From an uncultured Verrucomicrobia subdivision 3 bacterium (GTDB lineage Bacteria; Verrucomicrobiota; Verrucomicrobiia; Limisphaerales; UBA11358): DNA of 64,000 nucleotides. The DNA lies in assembly GCA_903858275.1 (NCBI GenBank), contig CAIOIC010000136.1, positions 1 through 64,000 of the forward strand, in the 5' to 3' direction. Positions within the stretch are counted from its first letter, which is position 1. The number at the start of each line of letters is the position of its first letter. Shown piece after piece: positions 27,350 to 36,394 of the stretch. Made by a program: the position numbers and the translations under genes. The notes beneath the pieces were generated by a model, which saw only the letters and a program-made list of their open reading frames with translations, made no database searches and was not told the origin of the DNA.

Positions 27350-28444
27350 ATGCAAAAGAACAAACCTTTGCGCCGCAAAAAAACTTCGCCGCCGGTATCA
27401 GGCATTCTTTCGAATGGGGAGTCGTCGCGCAGTCATACCACGCTCAAGCGAATCGCGAACCAATTGAACGTTTCCATGAGCACGGTTTCGCGAGTGCTCA
27501 GCGGTCAAGCCCGTAGCCATCGGATCAGCCAGCAAACGGAAGCGGCGGTCAGCAATCTTGCCCGCCAGTTCAACTTCGTGCCCAACCAGCTCGCGCGTGG
27601 CTTGCGCTTGAAGAAGACCCTCACCATTGGTTTGGTCATTCCGGACATCTCTAATCCGTTTTTTGCTGGCATCGCGCATCAGGTGGCGTTGGGGGCGCAT
27701 CAGCACGGGTATTCGATTTTGCTCTGTGACAGCCAGGAGGATATTGAACTTGAAATCCAGTCGCTGGGGTTGCTCCGTCATCGGCACGTCGATGGACTGG
27801 CGATTTGTCCCGTCGGCACCTCGGCAAAACATCTGGTGGATTTGGTTCAGGCGCATCTGCCCATCGTGCTGGTGGATCGCTATTTCCAGGACTTGCCGCT
27901 TCCCTATGTTGGCTCGGACAACCTCGCCGGGGCGGTGGAGGCGACGAATTATCTCATTGCGAACGGCCACCGACGCATCGCCTGTCTGCAGGGGCTTCGC
28001 GGAAGTTCGCCGAACGAATTCCGGCTGCGCGGCTATCGGGAGGCGCTTGCGAAAAATCATTTGCCGGAGGATCCGGCGCTGATTGTGGGCTACAGCTTCG
28101 GCGAGCAGAGTGGCTACATTGAAACCAGGCTCCTGTTGCGAGCCCGGAAAGATGTGACGGCCATACTCGCCTTCAGCAATTTGATCGCGCTGGGCGCGTT
28201 GCGGGCGCTGGCGGAGGAGAAGCTGCGGATTCCCGATGATATTTCCATCATCGCCTTTGATGACCAACCTTACGCCGCCCATCTGGCCACACCGATGACC
28301 ACGGTGGCCCAGCCATTCAGCGAGATGGGGGAGGTTGCCGTGAAATTATTGTTTGACCAGATCCAGTCACCCCAACAACAGCCCAAGGGCGGCATTTTGC
28401 TGCCCACCCAGCTGATTGTCAGAAATTCGGTAAAGAAACTTTAG
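27350..28444 (+). CDS. LacI-family transcriptional regulator
   Basis: 364 residues. A basic N-terminal extension of about 30 residues precedes the helix-turn-helix LKRIANQLNVSMSTVSRVLSG (about 32-52). The hinge is NQLARGLRLKKT and the periplasmic-binding-protein-like effector domain starts TIGLVIPDISNPFFAGI. Family members bind palindromic operators and release or bind DNA on sensing a sugar. The gene lies between six glycosidase genes and the FAD-SLH-propeller gene, seven bases from the latter, all on one strand. It is the only recognisable transcription factor in the window and so the best candidate to control this locus. An in-frame later start would cut into the DNA-binding helix, so the ATG at 27350 is kept. 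Confidence 0.9.
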   Translation: MQKNKPLRRKKTSPPVSGILSNGESSRSHTTLKRIANQLNVSMSTVSRVLSGQARSHRISQQTEAAVSNLARQFNFVPNQLARGLRLKKTLTIGLVIPDISNPFFAGIAHQVALGAHQHGYSILLCDSQEDIELEIQSLGLLRHRHVDGLAICPVGTSAKHLVDLVQAHLPIVLVDRYFQDLPLPYVGSDNLAGAVEATNYLIANGHRRIACLQGLRGSSPNEFRLRGYREALAKNHLPEDPALIVGYSFGEQSGYIETRLLLRARKDVTAILAFSNLIALGALRALAEEKLRIPDDISIIAFDDQPYAAHLATPMTTVAQPFSEMGEVAVKLLFDQIQSPQQQPKGGILLPTQLIVRNSVKKL

Positions 28445-28451
28445 AAGTGTT

Positions 28452-31400
28452 ATGAAACATATTTTCAACTTGCTCAAAGTCGCCTCCAGAAAATCACTCC
28501 AATTCTCCGGGCGGATTTTCTCCCTCGCGATTCTTCAGCCACTCCTTCTCTTTTCGCCGTTCGGCCGTGCCGAGACCATCGAAGCCGATCTGCTCATTGT
28601 CGGCGGTGATGAATCCGGTTGCGCCGCTGCGGTGCAAGCCGCGCGGCTCGGCGTGAAGCGGATTGTGCTGGTGAATGACATTCAATGGCTCGGCGGACAG
28701 TTCTGCACGCAAGGCATCGGGCCGATGGATGAATGGACGGTGGTCGATGGGAAGCGCGTGAATTTCCCGCGCAGCGGTGCCTTTGCGGAAATCATCGCCC
28801 GCATCCGCGCGTACAATCGCCAGACTTATGGCGTGGCCACGCCGGGGAATAGCTGGTGTGGCACCGATACCATCGAACCCCGGGCGGCAGCGCGGATTTT
28901 TGAGGAATGGCTGGCGCCTTACACGGAAAAAGGCAGCGGGCAGATTCGCGTTTTGCGGCCGTGGGCACCGGTGAAAGTTGTTGTCGAAAAAAGTCGCGTG
29001 GTGGGAGTGGAATTCTCCCGTCCCGATGCGTCGCGATCCGCGTCGGCTTCGTATCTCGTGGTGAAAGCCGCGCTCACCATTGATTCCTCCGACTGGGGCG
29101 ACATCATCCGCATGAGCGGCGCGGGCTACATGGCCGGGCCGGATTTGCGCGCACGTTTTGGCGAGGCCAGTGCGCCGGGAACATTGTCGGCAGACGGGCG
29201 GCAGGAGATGAACCCGATTTCGTGGTGTCCGTTGCTGCGTGAAGCCGGCAAAGACAGCACCATTCCGAAACCGGCCCGCTACGACGAGCGTTCCTTCTCC
29301 GATTGGGAAAACGTGCCGCCGTGGCGCGACTGGGACGGGAGTGGCGGCATTTATAATTTTGCCGGCTGGTGTGTTTACACCCACCGCCGCATCGTGGATC
29401 GCTATCACTTCGGCCTCGCCTCCGGCACCGAGGCGGTGATGCTCAACTGGCCCGCCCACGATTATCCGCTTGGCACGTTACCGCAGCCGGTCGCCGCCGC
29501 GCTGGAGAAAACCGGGGTTGGGGCTTCGAGAAAGAATATTGTGGATCTTACGCCGGAACAGCGCCGCATCATTTTTGAGGACGCGAAACAGCGGGCGCTG
29601 GAGTTCCTGTATTTCCTGCAAACTTCGGCGCACGAACGCGTGGGGGATTTTCCCCAGAGTTTCCGCTACATGAAACTCGCCGATGACTATGGCACCATGG
29701 ATCATCTGCCGCCGAAACCTTACATTCGCGAAGGGTTGCGGCTTGAGGCGCTTTATGTGTTGCGCGAACAAGATGTGCGCACGGAGGCTGATCATCCGCT
29801 TTGGGCGCGGGTTATGGTTCCCGATGGGGTCTTTGGTTATCAGTTCAACATTGATTTCCACCCCACGCGCCGGTTGTTTGCAAACGAGGATCGGACCCAG
29901 CCGTGGCAGGGCAAGCACGTTGGCGCGCGCAATTGGTCGGCGGATACCGACCGTGCCATGTTCCCACTGCGCGGCTTGGTGCCGGTGAAAATGGATGGGC
30001 TGCTCGGCGCGTCGAAAAACATCGGCGTCACCAGCATGGTGCAATCTTCGCTGCGCCTGCACGGCCAGATGATGCACGTCGGCACCGCCGCCGGCACGGT
30101 GGCGGCGGTGGCGTTGCGCGATGGGGTGTCGCCCCGCGAGATTGCGTCATCGGTAAAACGCATTCGCGAAGTGCAAGTGCGCCTCGTGCGCGGTGCGGGC
30201 GGGCCGGGCACGCTGATTTGGCCGTGGCATGATGTGTCACCGGAGGAGGCGCATTTTGAAGCGGCGAATCTGCTCACGCTCGCCGGCATCTGGCGGGCGG
30301 ACAAGGACAGTGTTTTCTTTTTGCCCCGTCAAAACGTCACTCGGCGCGAACTCGCCGCCGCCCTGGCTCGGCTCGTCCGGGCTTTGCCTGACGCACCGGA
30401 ATGGCCGGACTTTCCTGAAAAGCCGCGTTTCACGGATGTGCCTTCGACTGACGTTGACCGGGCCAGCATTGAAGCGCTTCTGACATGGGGTGATTTCGGA
30501 AAACAGGAATCGAGTTTTCAGCCGGATGCTCCGGCATCGTGGGGCACGTTGCATCGCTGGTTAATGGCGTTGAAATTACCGGAATTTCCATCGCTCGTTG
30601 TAAAAACTTCGAAAGAGAATTTCGCCGGGCGGCCGCTGACTCGTGCCGAGTGTGTTGATTATCTCTACCGCGTCCTTCAACAGCGTGGAGAATGGTTTCC
30701 TGCTGACAAAGCCTGGCTGCAGCCGGGCGGCGATGATGATGGGGATGGTCGCAATGACTACAACGATGCACTGCCGTTCGACCGCGACAACAACAATGTG
30801 CCCGACCGGATTCAGGCGCCAAATCTCGCGTTGGTCGCCAAGCCGTTTGGCCGGCGCGCGCTGGTCAGTGACTACGGTGGCAATAAAGTTGCCATCGTTG
30901 CTGCCGATGGCCGCGTGGAATGGCATTTCCCCGCCGAAAAACCGCAGGACGTGTGGCTGCTCAAAAATGGGAACATCCTGTTCAGCCATATCCGAGGAGC
31001 GCAGGAGGTGACGCTGGAAAAGAAAATTGTTTGGGAATATCGCAGTCCCGAGGGCACGGAGGTTCATGGCTGCCAGCCGCTGCCGGACGGCAAGGTGCTG
31101 GTCGTCGAGTGCGGAACGAAACGTCTCGTCGAAGTCGGACGCAATGGAAAAATCTCCCGTGAAATTTCAGTGCCGGTGAAAACTGTCAGCACCCACAATC
31201 AAATGCGCGGCAGCCGCCGCACCACGGACGGACGCTACCTCATCTGCGCGAAAGGCGACCGGGCGATTCTTGAGCTGGCGCCGGATGGCAGCCTGTTGCG
31301 TTCGGTTAAAACTCCCGGCGATCCGCATGAAGTCCGTGAACTCGCGAACGGCCACTTGCTCATTGCCTGCGGCGAAGGTGAGGCGTTGCTGGAAGTCAAC

Positions 31401-31676
31401 CAGACCGGCGAAACCGTTTGGAAACTCAGCCCCGGTGACGTGCCCAACAATCCGCTTCGTCTCATCAGCGGATTTCAGCGCCTGCCCGATGGTCATACGC
31501 TCGTGGTGAACTGGCTGGGGCACGGCTACCTCGCCTCCACCGGCCAGTTTTTTGAATTGGATGCGGCCAAGAAGATAGTCCGCCAGTTCACCGACCACAG
31601 CCGTTTTACCAGCATCAACAAAGTGCAACTCCTCGATGTGCCCGGGGATCCGTCGCAAAACGAAATCCTCCGCTAA
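28452..31676 (+). CDS. FAD-dependent oxidoreductase fused to S-layer-like repeats and a beta-propeller
   Basis: 1074 residues in three parts. Residues 1-40 are a long signal peptide. Residues 41-590 form an FAD_oxidored domain (LLIVGGDESGCAAAVQAARLG, LGGQFCTQGIGPMDEW, and the family's GTAAGTVAAVALRDGV near 540). Residues 600-755 resemble S-layer homology repeats (NVTRRELAAALARLV, RFTDVPSTDVDRASIEALL, PLTRAECVDYLYRVL). An acidic loop (GGDDDGDGRNDYNDALPFD, about 757-775) looks calcium-binding and resembles thrombospondin-3 repeats. From 790 to the end is a propeller of repeated (V/I)xxLxNGNxL-type blades (WLLKNGNILFS, PLPDGKVLVVECG, ELANGHLLIACGEG). The fusion suggests an enzyme fixed to the cell envelope. 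The substrate is unknown. Confidence 0.82.
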   Translation: MKHIFNLLKVASRKSLQFSGRIFSLAILQPLLLFSPFGRAETIEADLLIVGGDESGCAAAVQAARLGVKRIVLVNDIQWLGGQFCTQGIGPMDEWTVVDGKRVNFPRSGAFAEIIARIRAYNRQTYGVATPGNSWCGTDTIEPRAAARIFEEWLAPYTEKGSGQIRVLRPWAPVKVVVEKSRVVGVEFSRPDASRSASASYLVVKAALTIDSSDWGDIIRMSGAGYMAGPDLRARFGEASAPGTLSADGRQEMNPISWCPLLREAGKDSTIPKPARYDERSFSDWENVPPWRDWDGSGGIYNFAGWCVYTHRRIVDRYHFGLASGTEAVMLNWPAHDYPLGTLPQPVAAALEKTGVGASRKNIVDLTPEQRRIIFEDAKQRALEFLYFLQTSAHERVGDFPQSFRYMKLADDYGTMDHLPPKPYIREGLRLEALYVLREQDVRTEADHPLWARVMVPDGVFGYQFNIDFHPTRRLFANEDRTQPWQGKHVGARNWSADTDRAMFPLRGLVPVKMDGLLGASKNIGVTSMVQSSLRLHGQMMHVGTAAGTVAAVALRDGVSPREIASSVKRIREVQVRLVRGAGGPGTLIWPWHDVSPEEAHFEAANLLTLAGIWRADKDSVFFLPRQNVTRRELAAALARLVRALPDAPEWPDFPEKPRFTDVPSTDVDRASIEALLTWGDFGKQESSFQPDAPASWGTLHRWLMALKLPEFPSLVVKTSKENFAGRPLTRAECVDYLYRVLQQRGEWFPADKAWLQPGGDDDGDGRNDYNDALPFDRDNNNVPDRIQAPNLALVAKPFGRRALVSDYGGNKVAIVAADGRVEWHFPAEKPQDVWLLKNGNILFSHIRGAQEVTLEKKIVWEYRSPEGTEVHGCQPLPDGKVLVVECGTKRLVEVGRNGKISREISVPVKTVSTHNQMRGSRRTTDGRYLICAKGDRAILELAPDGSLLRSVKTPGDPHEVRELANGHLLIACGEGEALLEVNQTGETVWKLSPGDVPNNPLRLISGFQRLPDGHTLVVNWLGHGYLASTGQFFELDAAKKIVRQFTDHSRFTSINKVQLLDVPGDPSQNEILR

Positions 31677-31711
31677 CTGGATCAATCGCAACTGACCAAC
31701 ATCCTTGCTAA

Positions 31712-34072
31712 ATGTCCATGAATACGAACCTGAACAAAAACACCCTGGGCGGGCTTCGCTTTGCCCTCCTGACCCTGATTGCAGTCGCCTTGCTGACTGG
31801 AAGCGTGAACGCCGCCATAACTCCCATCCCGGAAAAAATCCCGTTAGCGGTTTCCGACAAACAGGATTTTCAAATTCCGGATCGCGTGCAATTGACCGGC
31901 TGGCTCGGCACGCGCATCAACGCCAATGAAGCCAACCGCCTCGTGAAAATTGACACGGACCGCCTGCTGGAGGGCTATCGCAAGCGTCCCGGCCGCCAGT
32001 CGTGGGAAGGTGAACACGTTGGTAAATGGCTGCACGCCGCCACGCTCGCGTGGGTCAACACCGGCGATCCCGCGCTCCGCGCCAAACTCGACCTGACCGC
32101 CGCCGAACTCGCCAAATGCCAGCTCGATGACGGCTATCTCGGCACTTATCTGCCGAAAGAGTATTGGACCTCGTGGGATGTCTGGGCGCACAAATACAAT
32201 CTCATCGGCCTCGTCACTTACATGCGTTACACCGGCAATCTCACGCCTATGCCGACCTGCCGGCGCATGGCCGATTTGCTTTGCAAAAACTTTGGCGACG
32301 GCCCGGGCCAGCGTGATTTGCTCACCGCCGGGGCACAGCACGCCGGCATGGCGTCGAGCAGTGTGCTGGAGCCGATGGTGCTGCTCTATCGCCTGACCGG
32401 TGAGCCGCGCTACTTGGATTTCTGCAATTACATCATCCGTGCTTGGGAGAATCCGAATGGCCCGCACATCGTCTCCACCTTGCTTGGCGTCAAGCGGGTG
32501 GACAAGGTGGGCAATGCGAAAGCCTACGAGATGCTTTCCTGCCTCAACGGTGCGCTGGAACTCTACCGCACCACGGGCAACACCAATTTATTTAACGCCT
32601 GCCTCAACGCGTGGCGGGATATCGTGGACCATCGGCTCTACCTCACCGGCGCGGCCAGCAGCCGCGAGCATTTTCTTGATGACTATGATCTGCCGAACAA
32701 CAACAACGTCGGCGAAACCTGCGTCACCGTCACCTGGCTCCAGTTCAACGCGCAACTCCTGCGGCTGACCGGCGAGGCGCGTTTTGCCGAGCAGCTCGAG
32801 CATGTTGCGCTCAATCAGCTGCTCGGCGCGCAGCAGCCCGATGGCGCGGCTTGGGGCTACTACGTTCAGATGGAGGGAAAGAAGCCTTACAGTGCCACGC
32901 TCACCGGTCACTGCTGTCTTTCCAGCGGTCCGCGCGGCATCGCCTTGCTCCCGACTTTCGCCATTACGACCGATGCCGACGGCGCGGTGATCAATCTTTT
33001 TGACGCCGGCACCGCGCAGCTCACCTTGCGCGATGGCGCGCCGCTGAAGCTGAAAATTGAAACCCTTTATCCCGCCGACGGAAAAATTCGCATCCGCGTT
33101 GAGACGCCTGCGCCAAAAGAATTTTCCCTCAAGCTGCGTCTCCCGGCATGGTGCCAGGAAAGTTCTCTCAAACCTTTCCCGGCTGGAAAACCCGGCGGCG
33201 ATGGCTACACCAGCTTGCGCCGGACGTGGAAAACCGGCGATGTCATCGAATTGAATTTGAAGCTCGAACCCCGCGTCATCGCTGGCGATCACTTGAATCA
33301 GGGCAAAGTCGCCGTGTGCTACGGCCCGCTCGTGCTTGCGGCGGACGAGGCCTTGCTGGCGGAAGCCAGGCAGTCGTTCAACGCCCTCGCCCTGCCCAAG
33401 ACCGACCTCGCCAAGCTCGCCATCGCGTCGGAGCCGGCCATCGTTGGTTGGACCACCTGGCCGGGCGCAAAACTTTTCCGCATCAACGCCACCACGAGGT
33501 CCGGCGATGCGCAATTCGCCACCCGCCTGGTGCCGTTTGCCGATGCCGGCAGCACCGGCGCGCGCTACAAAGTCTGGCTGCCGCTGGCCGGTCAGCCGAA
33601 CGCCAATGTGTTGCTCGACGGCCGCGAAAGTCGTTCGCGATCGGGCAACCTGACCAGTTCCATCAACGACGACGATGTGCAAAGTTTTGTCGTCACGTTC
33701 GATGGCAAGCTGGCTGCCGAAGATTGGTTCGCCGTCACGCTCGCCAAGCCGGTGACGGTCAGTCGCGTGGTGTTTGTGGCCGGGAAAGTCTTTCACGACG
33801 GCGGCTGGTTTGACGCCAGCAAGGGCAAACCGCGCGTGCAAATCCAGCGCACCGCCGGCTCACAATGGGAGACGGTCGGTGAACTCGCGGAATATCCGGC
33901 GACCACGGCCACTGATTTCAAAGGCCTGAAGTGGGGCGGCAACCAGTTCACGCTTAAACTTGCCGCGCCCGTAAACGCTATTGCCGTGCGCGTCAGCGGC
34001 GTGCCCGCCAGCGGCGACAATCCGAAACAGGCGTTTTCTTCGTGCGCGGAACTGCAGGCCTTTGCTGATTAA
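31712..34072 (+). CDS. GH127 beta-L-arabinofuranosidase, exported
   Basis: 786 residues; a signal peptide ends near residue 34 (GSVNAA). The alpha/alpha barrel has the GH127 patterns SWEGEHVGKWLHAATLAW, QLDDGYLGTYLP and NVGETCVTVTW. All four zinc ligands known from GH127 are visible: Glu335 and Cys337 in GETC, and Cys401 and Cys402 in GHCC, one of the latter pair being the nucleophile. The C-terminal 150 residues form a discoidin-like beta-sandwich (QSFVVTFDGKLAAEDWFAV to the end), a likely carbohydrate-binding module. The enzyme removes beta-L-arabinofuranose from plant glycans such as extensins or pectic side chains. It is 24 bases upstream of the first ADP-ribosylglycohydrolase-like gene. 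Confidence 0.91.
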   Translation: MSMNTNLNKNTLGGLRFALLTLIAVALLTGSVNAAITPIPEKIPLAVSDKQDFQIPDRVQLTGWLGTRINANEANRLVKIDTDRLLEGYRKRPGRQSWEGEHVGKWLHAATLAWVNTGDPALRAKLDLTAAELAKCQLDDGYLGTYLPKEYWTSWDVWAHKYNLIGLVTYMRYTGNLTPMPTCRRMADLLCKNFGDGPGQRDLLTAGAQHAGMASSSVLEPMVLLYRLTGEPRYLDFCNYIIRAWENPNGPHIVSTLLGVKRVDKVGNAKAYEMLSCLNGALELYRTTGNTNLFNACLNAWRDIVDHRLYLTGAASSREHFLDDYDLPNNNNVGETCVTVTWLQFNAQLLRLTGEARFAEQLEHVALNQLLGAQQPDGAAWGYYVQMEGKKPYSATLTGHCCLSSGPRGIALLPTFAITTDADGAVINLFDAGTAQLTLRDGAPLKLKIETLYPADGKIRIRVETPAPKEFSLKLRLPAWCQESSLKPFPAGKPGGDGYTSLRRTWKTGDVIELNLKLEPRVIAGDHLNQGKVAVCYGPLVLAADEALLAEARQSFNALALPKTDLAKLAIASEPAIVGWTTWPGAKLFRINATTRSGDAQFATRLVPFADAGSTGARYKVWLPLAGQPNANVLLDGRESRSRSGNLTSSINDDDVQSFVVTFDGKLAAEDWFAVTLAKPVTVSRVVFVAGKVFHDGGWFDASKGKPRVQIQRTAGSQWETVGELAEYPATTATDFKGLKWGGNQFTLKLAAPVNAIAVRVSGVPASGDNPKQAFSSCAELQAFAD

Positions 34073-34096
34073 TTCCAAATCCAGATTAAACCCGAC

Positions 34097-35317
34097 ATGA
34101 AAACTAAAATCATTCTTGCTGTCATTGTCATTGCGAGCTGGTTTGCTGCAACGACTACCACTTTCGGCCAGGATGCCAAGGTCAGCCCCACGCCGTGGGA
34201 GATTTCCCGCGAGCAGTTGCTCGACCAAATCTACGGCGGCTGGGTCGGGATGCTAATCGGCGGCATCGAAGGATTGCCGCATGAATGGAAATATACGAAC
34301 CAGCCGCGTGCGACTCTGCCGGATTTCACCTTTTTGGAAAAGGGCGCGCGGTCGGATGACGATAACGACTTCGAATGGACGCACCTGTGGTTCATGGACA
34401 AGGAAAACGTGCTCAAGCTGCCGTATCCGCGCATCGTCGAAATCTGGAAGGCCAACATGAACCGCGGCATCTGGGTGGCGAACAAAAATGCGCGCAAGTT
34501 GATGGATGAAGGCGTGGTGCCATCCGAAACCGGCAGCGTGGCCCGCAATCCCGCTGCGTGGTTCAATCTCTCCGGCCAGTTCTGCGTCGAGTCCTACGGC
34601 CTGATCGCGCCCGGGATGCCGCAGGCGGCGGCGGACATCGGTCTGCATTACGCGCGCATCGCCGTTTCCGAAGAACCGCTGCAGGCGGCGCAATTCTGGA
34701 CCAGCATCATCAGTCTCCGTGCCTTTCATAACGGTTCAATGGAAGCTGCGCTGCAGCTGGCGCTGGCCGCCGTGGATTCGAGGAGTTGCATGGCCGAAGT
34801 CGTAGCCGATGCGCGCCGGTTATATCATGCGCATCCCGAAGATTGGAAGGCCGCCCGCCAGGAATTTGATAAGAAATGGCGTCTGGAGCGCCGGTGGAAT
34901 AACAATTCCACTCCGGTCAATGGCGGTTTCGTCTGTCTGGCGCTGCTCTACGGTGGCGATGATTTCTATCGCACGATGCAACTGGCGATGGCGATGGGGC
35001 ACGACGCCGACTGCAATGCCGCCACGGCGGGCACGGTGGTTGGCGTTCGCGTCGGCTTCAAGCGCATCGCTGCCATGCCGCAGTTCAAAATGCCCGACCT
35101 TTATGTGAATAAGACGCGCCCTCAGTTGCCCGCTGAAAGCAAGGTAAGTGAGCAGGCGGAAACGCTCTTGCGCGTCGCCGAGCGCGTCATTCTCGCCAAC
35201 GGCGGCGAGCGCGTGACGATTGACGGGAAACCCGGCTACCGAATCAAACTCCAAACACCGCAAGTGTTGGAACGGTTGCCGGAAAATCCCCACGGGCCGC
35301 TCAATAAACCAAAGTAA
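34097..35317 (+). CDS. Exported ADP-ribosylglycohydrolase-like protein 1
   Basis: 406 residues with a signal peptide (1-24, ending TTFGQ). The ADP-ribosylglycohydrolase fold starts with QIYGGWVGMLIGGIEGLPHEW. Metal-site regions are SDDDNDFEWTHLW (about 94-106) and AMGHDADCNAATAG (about 295-308), the latter matching the GxDxDxN signature of the family. ADP-ribosylglycohydrolases cleave N- or O-ribosyl bonds with two magnesium ions. Exported forms accompany ribose-utilisation genes in Bacteroidetes. Together with the transporter, nucleoside hydrolase and ribokinase that follow, a role in freeing ribose from nucleotide sugars outside the cytoplasm is likely, though not proven by sequence. Confidence 0.85.
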   Translation: MKTKIILAVIVIASWFAATTTTFGQDAKVSPTPWEISREQLLDQIYGGWVGMLIGGIEGLPHEWKYTNQPRATLPDFTFLEKGARSDDDNDFEWTHLWFMDKENVLKLPYPRIVEIWKANMNRGIWVANKNARKLMDEGVVPSETGSVARNPAAWFNLSGQFCVESYGLIAPGMPQAAADIGLHYARIAVSEEPLQAAQFWTSIISLRAFHNGSMEAALQLALAAVDSRSCMAEVVADARRLYHAHPEDWKAARQEFDKKWRLERRWNNNSTPVNGGFVCLALLYGGDDFYRTMQLAMAMGHDADCNAATAGTVVGVRVGFKRIAAMPQFKMPDLYVNKTRPQLPAESKVSEQAETLLRVAERVILANGGERVTIDGKPGYRIKLQTPQVLERLPENPHGPLNKPK

Positions 35318-35361
35318 CTCTGAAACAACTCGCCAAACAATCAAACAACGAAACTAATAAA

Positions 35362-36372
35362 ATGCAAATCGTAGAATCTTATCCCATGGCGGTCGCCATG
35401 TGTGTCATCACGATGTTCTGCTGGGGCTCGTGGGCCAACACCCAGAAACTCGCCAGCAAAGAATGGCGTTTCCAGCTTTTCTACTGGGACTATGCCATCG
35501 GCGTGTTCTTGCTCTCATTGCTGCTCGCCTTCACGCTCGGCAGCACCGGCAGCGGCGGACGTGGCTTTCTCGCCGACCTGCACCAGGCCGACAGCAAATG
35601 GCTTTTATCGGCTTTTGTCGGCGGCGTAATTTTCAACCTTTCCAACATCCTGCTCGTCGCGGCGATTGATATCGCGGGCATGGCGGTTGCGTTTCCCGTC
35701 GGCGTCGGGCTGGCGCTCGTGCTGGGCGTCATCACGACTTACATTGCCAAACCCGAAGGCAATGCGCCGATGCTCACAGCGGGAGTGGCGGCGGTGGTCG
35801 TGGCCGTGGTGCTGGATGCGCTCGCCTACAAAAAATTGGCCGCCGCCGGCAAAAAGACGCCGGTGAAAGGCATTGTTCTTTCCGTCGTTGCGGGCGTGCT
35901 GATGGGCTTCTTCTACAGTTTCGTCGCGCAGACGATGGGAAAAATTGACGGCGCAACGCACTTGCTCGAACCTGGAAAATTGAGTCCTTACACGGCCATC
36001 GTGCTGTTCAGCGCCGGGCTGCTCGCATCCAACTTCATCTGGAACAGCATCGTCATGGCGAAGCCGTTCAGCGGCGAGCCGGTGACTTACCGTGATTATT
36101 TCACGAAGGGAAATGTGCGGCTGCACCTCATCGGCATTCTCGGCGGCATGATTTGGAACGTCGGCATGAGCTTCAGCATCATCGCCAGTACCAAGGCGGG
36201 CGCGGCGCTTTCTTACGGCCTCGGTCAGGGCGCGACGATGATTGGCGCGCTTTGGGGTGTGTTCATCTGGAAGGAATTCAAAGGCGCACCGACCGGGACA
36301 AACAAGCTGCTCGCCGCCATGTTTTTGTTCTACCTGATCGGTCTGGCGGTCTTGATCGCATCCAAATCGTAA
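35362..36372 (+). CDS. Sugar/nucleobase uptake permease of the ureide-permease/GRP type (DMT superfamily)
   Basis: 336 residues with about ten membrane segments. The start VESYPMAVAMCVITMFCWGS and the loop YWDYAIGVFLLSLLLAFTLG resemble plant ureide permeases and bacterial glucose/ribose porters of the drug/metabolite transporter superfamily. Further motifs are GGVIFNLSNILLVAAIDIAG, VGVGLALVLG and GLGQGATMIGALWGVFIWKE. It sits between an exported ADP-ribosylglycohydrolase-like gene and an exported nucleoside hydrolase gene, so ribose or nucleosides are the best guess for its cargo. Rhamnose transport (RhaT is a distant relative) is an alternative, given the GH106 gene upstream. No SusC/D pair accompanies it. 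Confidence 0.82.
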   Translation: MQIVESYPMAVAMCVITMFCWGSWANTQKLASKEWRFQLFYWDYAIGVFLLSLLLAFTLGSTGSGGRGFLADLHQADSKWLLSAFVGGVIFNLSNILLVAAIDIAGMAVAFPVGVGLALVLGVITTYIAKPEGNAPMLTAGVAAVVVAVVLDALAYKKLAAAGKKTPVKGIVLSVVAGVLMGFFYSFVAQTMGKIDGATHLLEPGKLSPYTAIVLFSAGLLASNFIWNSIVMAKPFSGEPVTYRDYFTKGNVRLHLIGILGGMIWNVGMSFSIIASTKAGAALSYGLGQGATMIGALWGVFIWKEFKGAPTGTNKLLAAMFLFYLIGLAVLIASKS

Positions 36373-36394
36373 ACCAAAAGCGCGTGCACATATT

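Noticed and set aside
35362-36372. The permease as a dedicated rhamnose transporter (RhaT) working with GH106.
   Set aside because: The N-terminal motifs fit the ureide-permease/GRP group better and the direct neighbours are ribose genes; kept only as an alternative.
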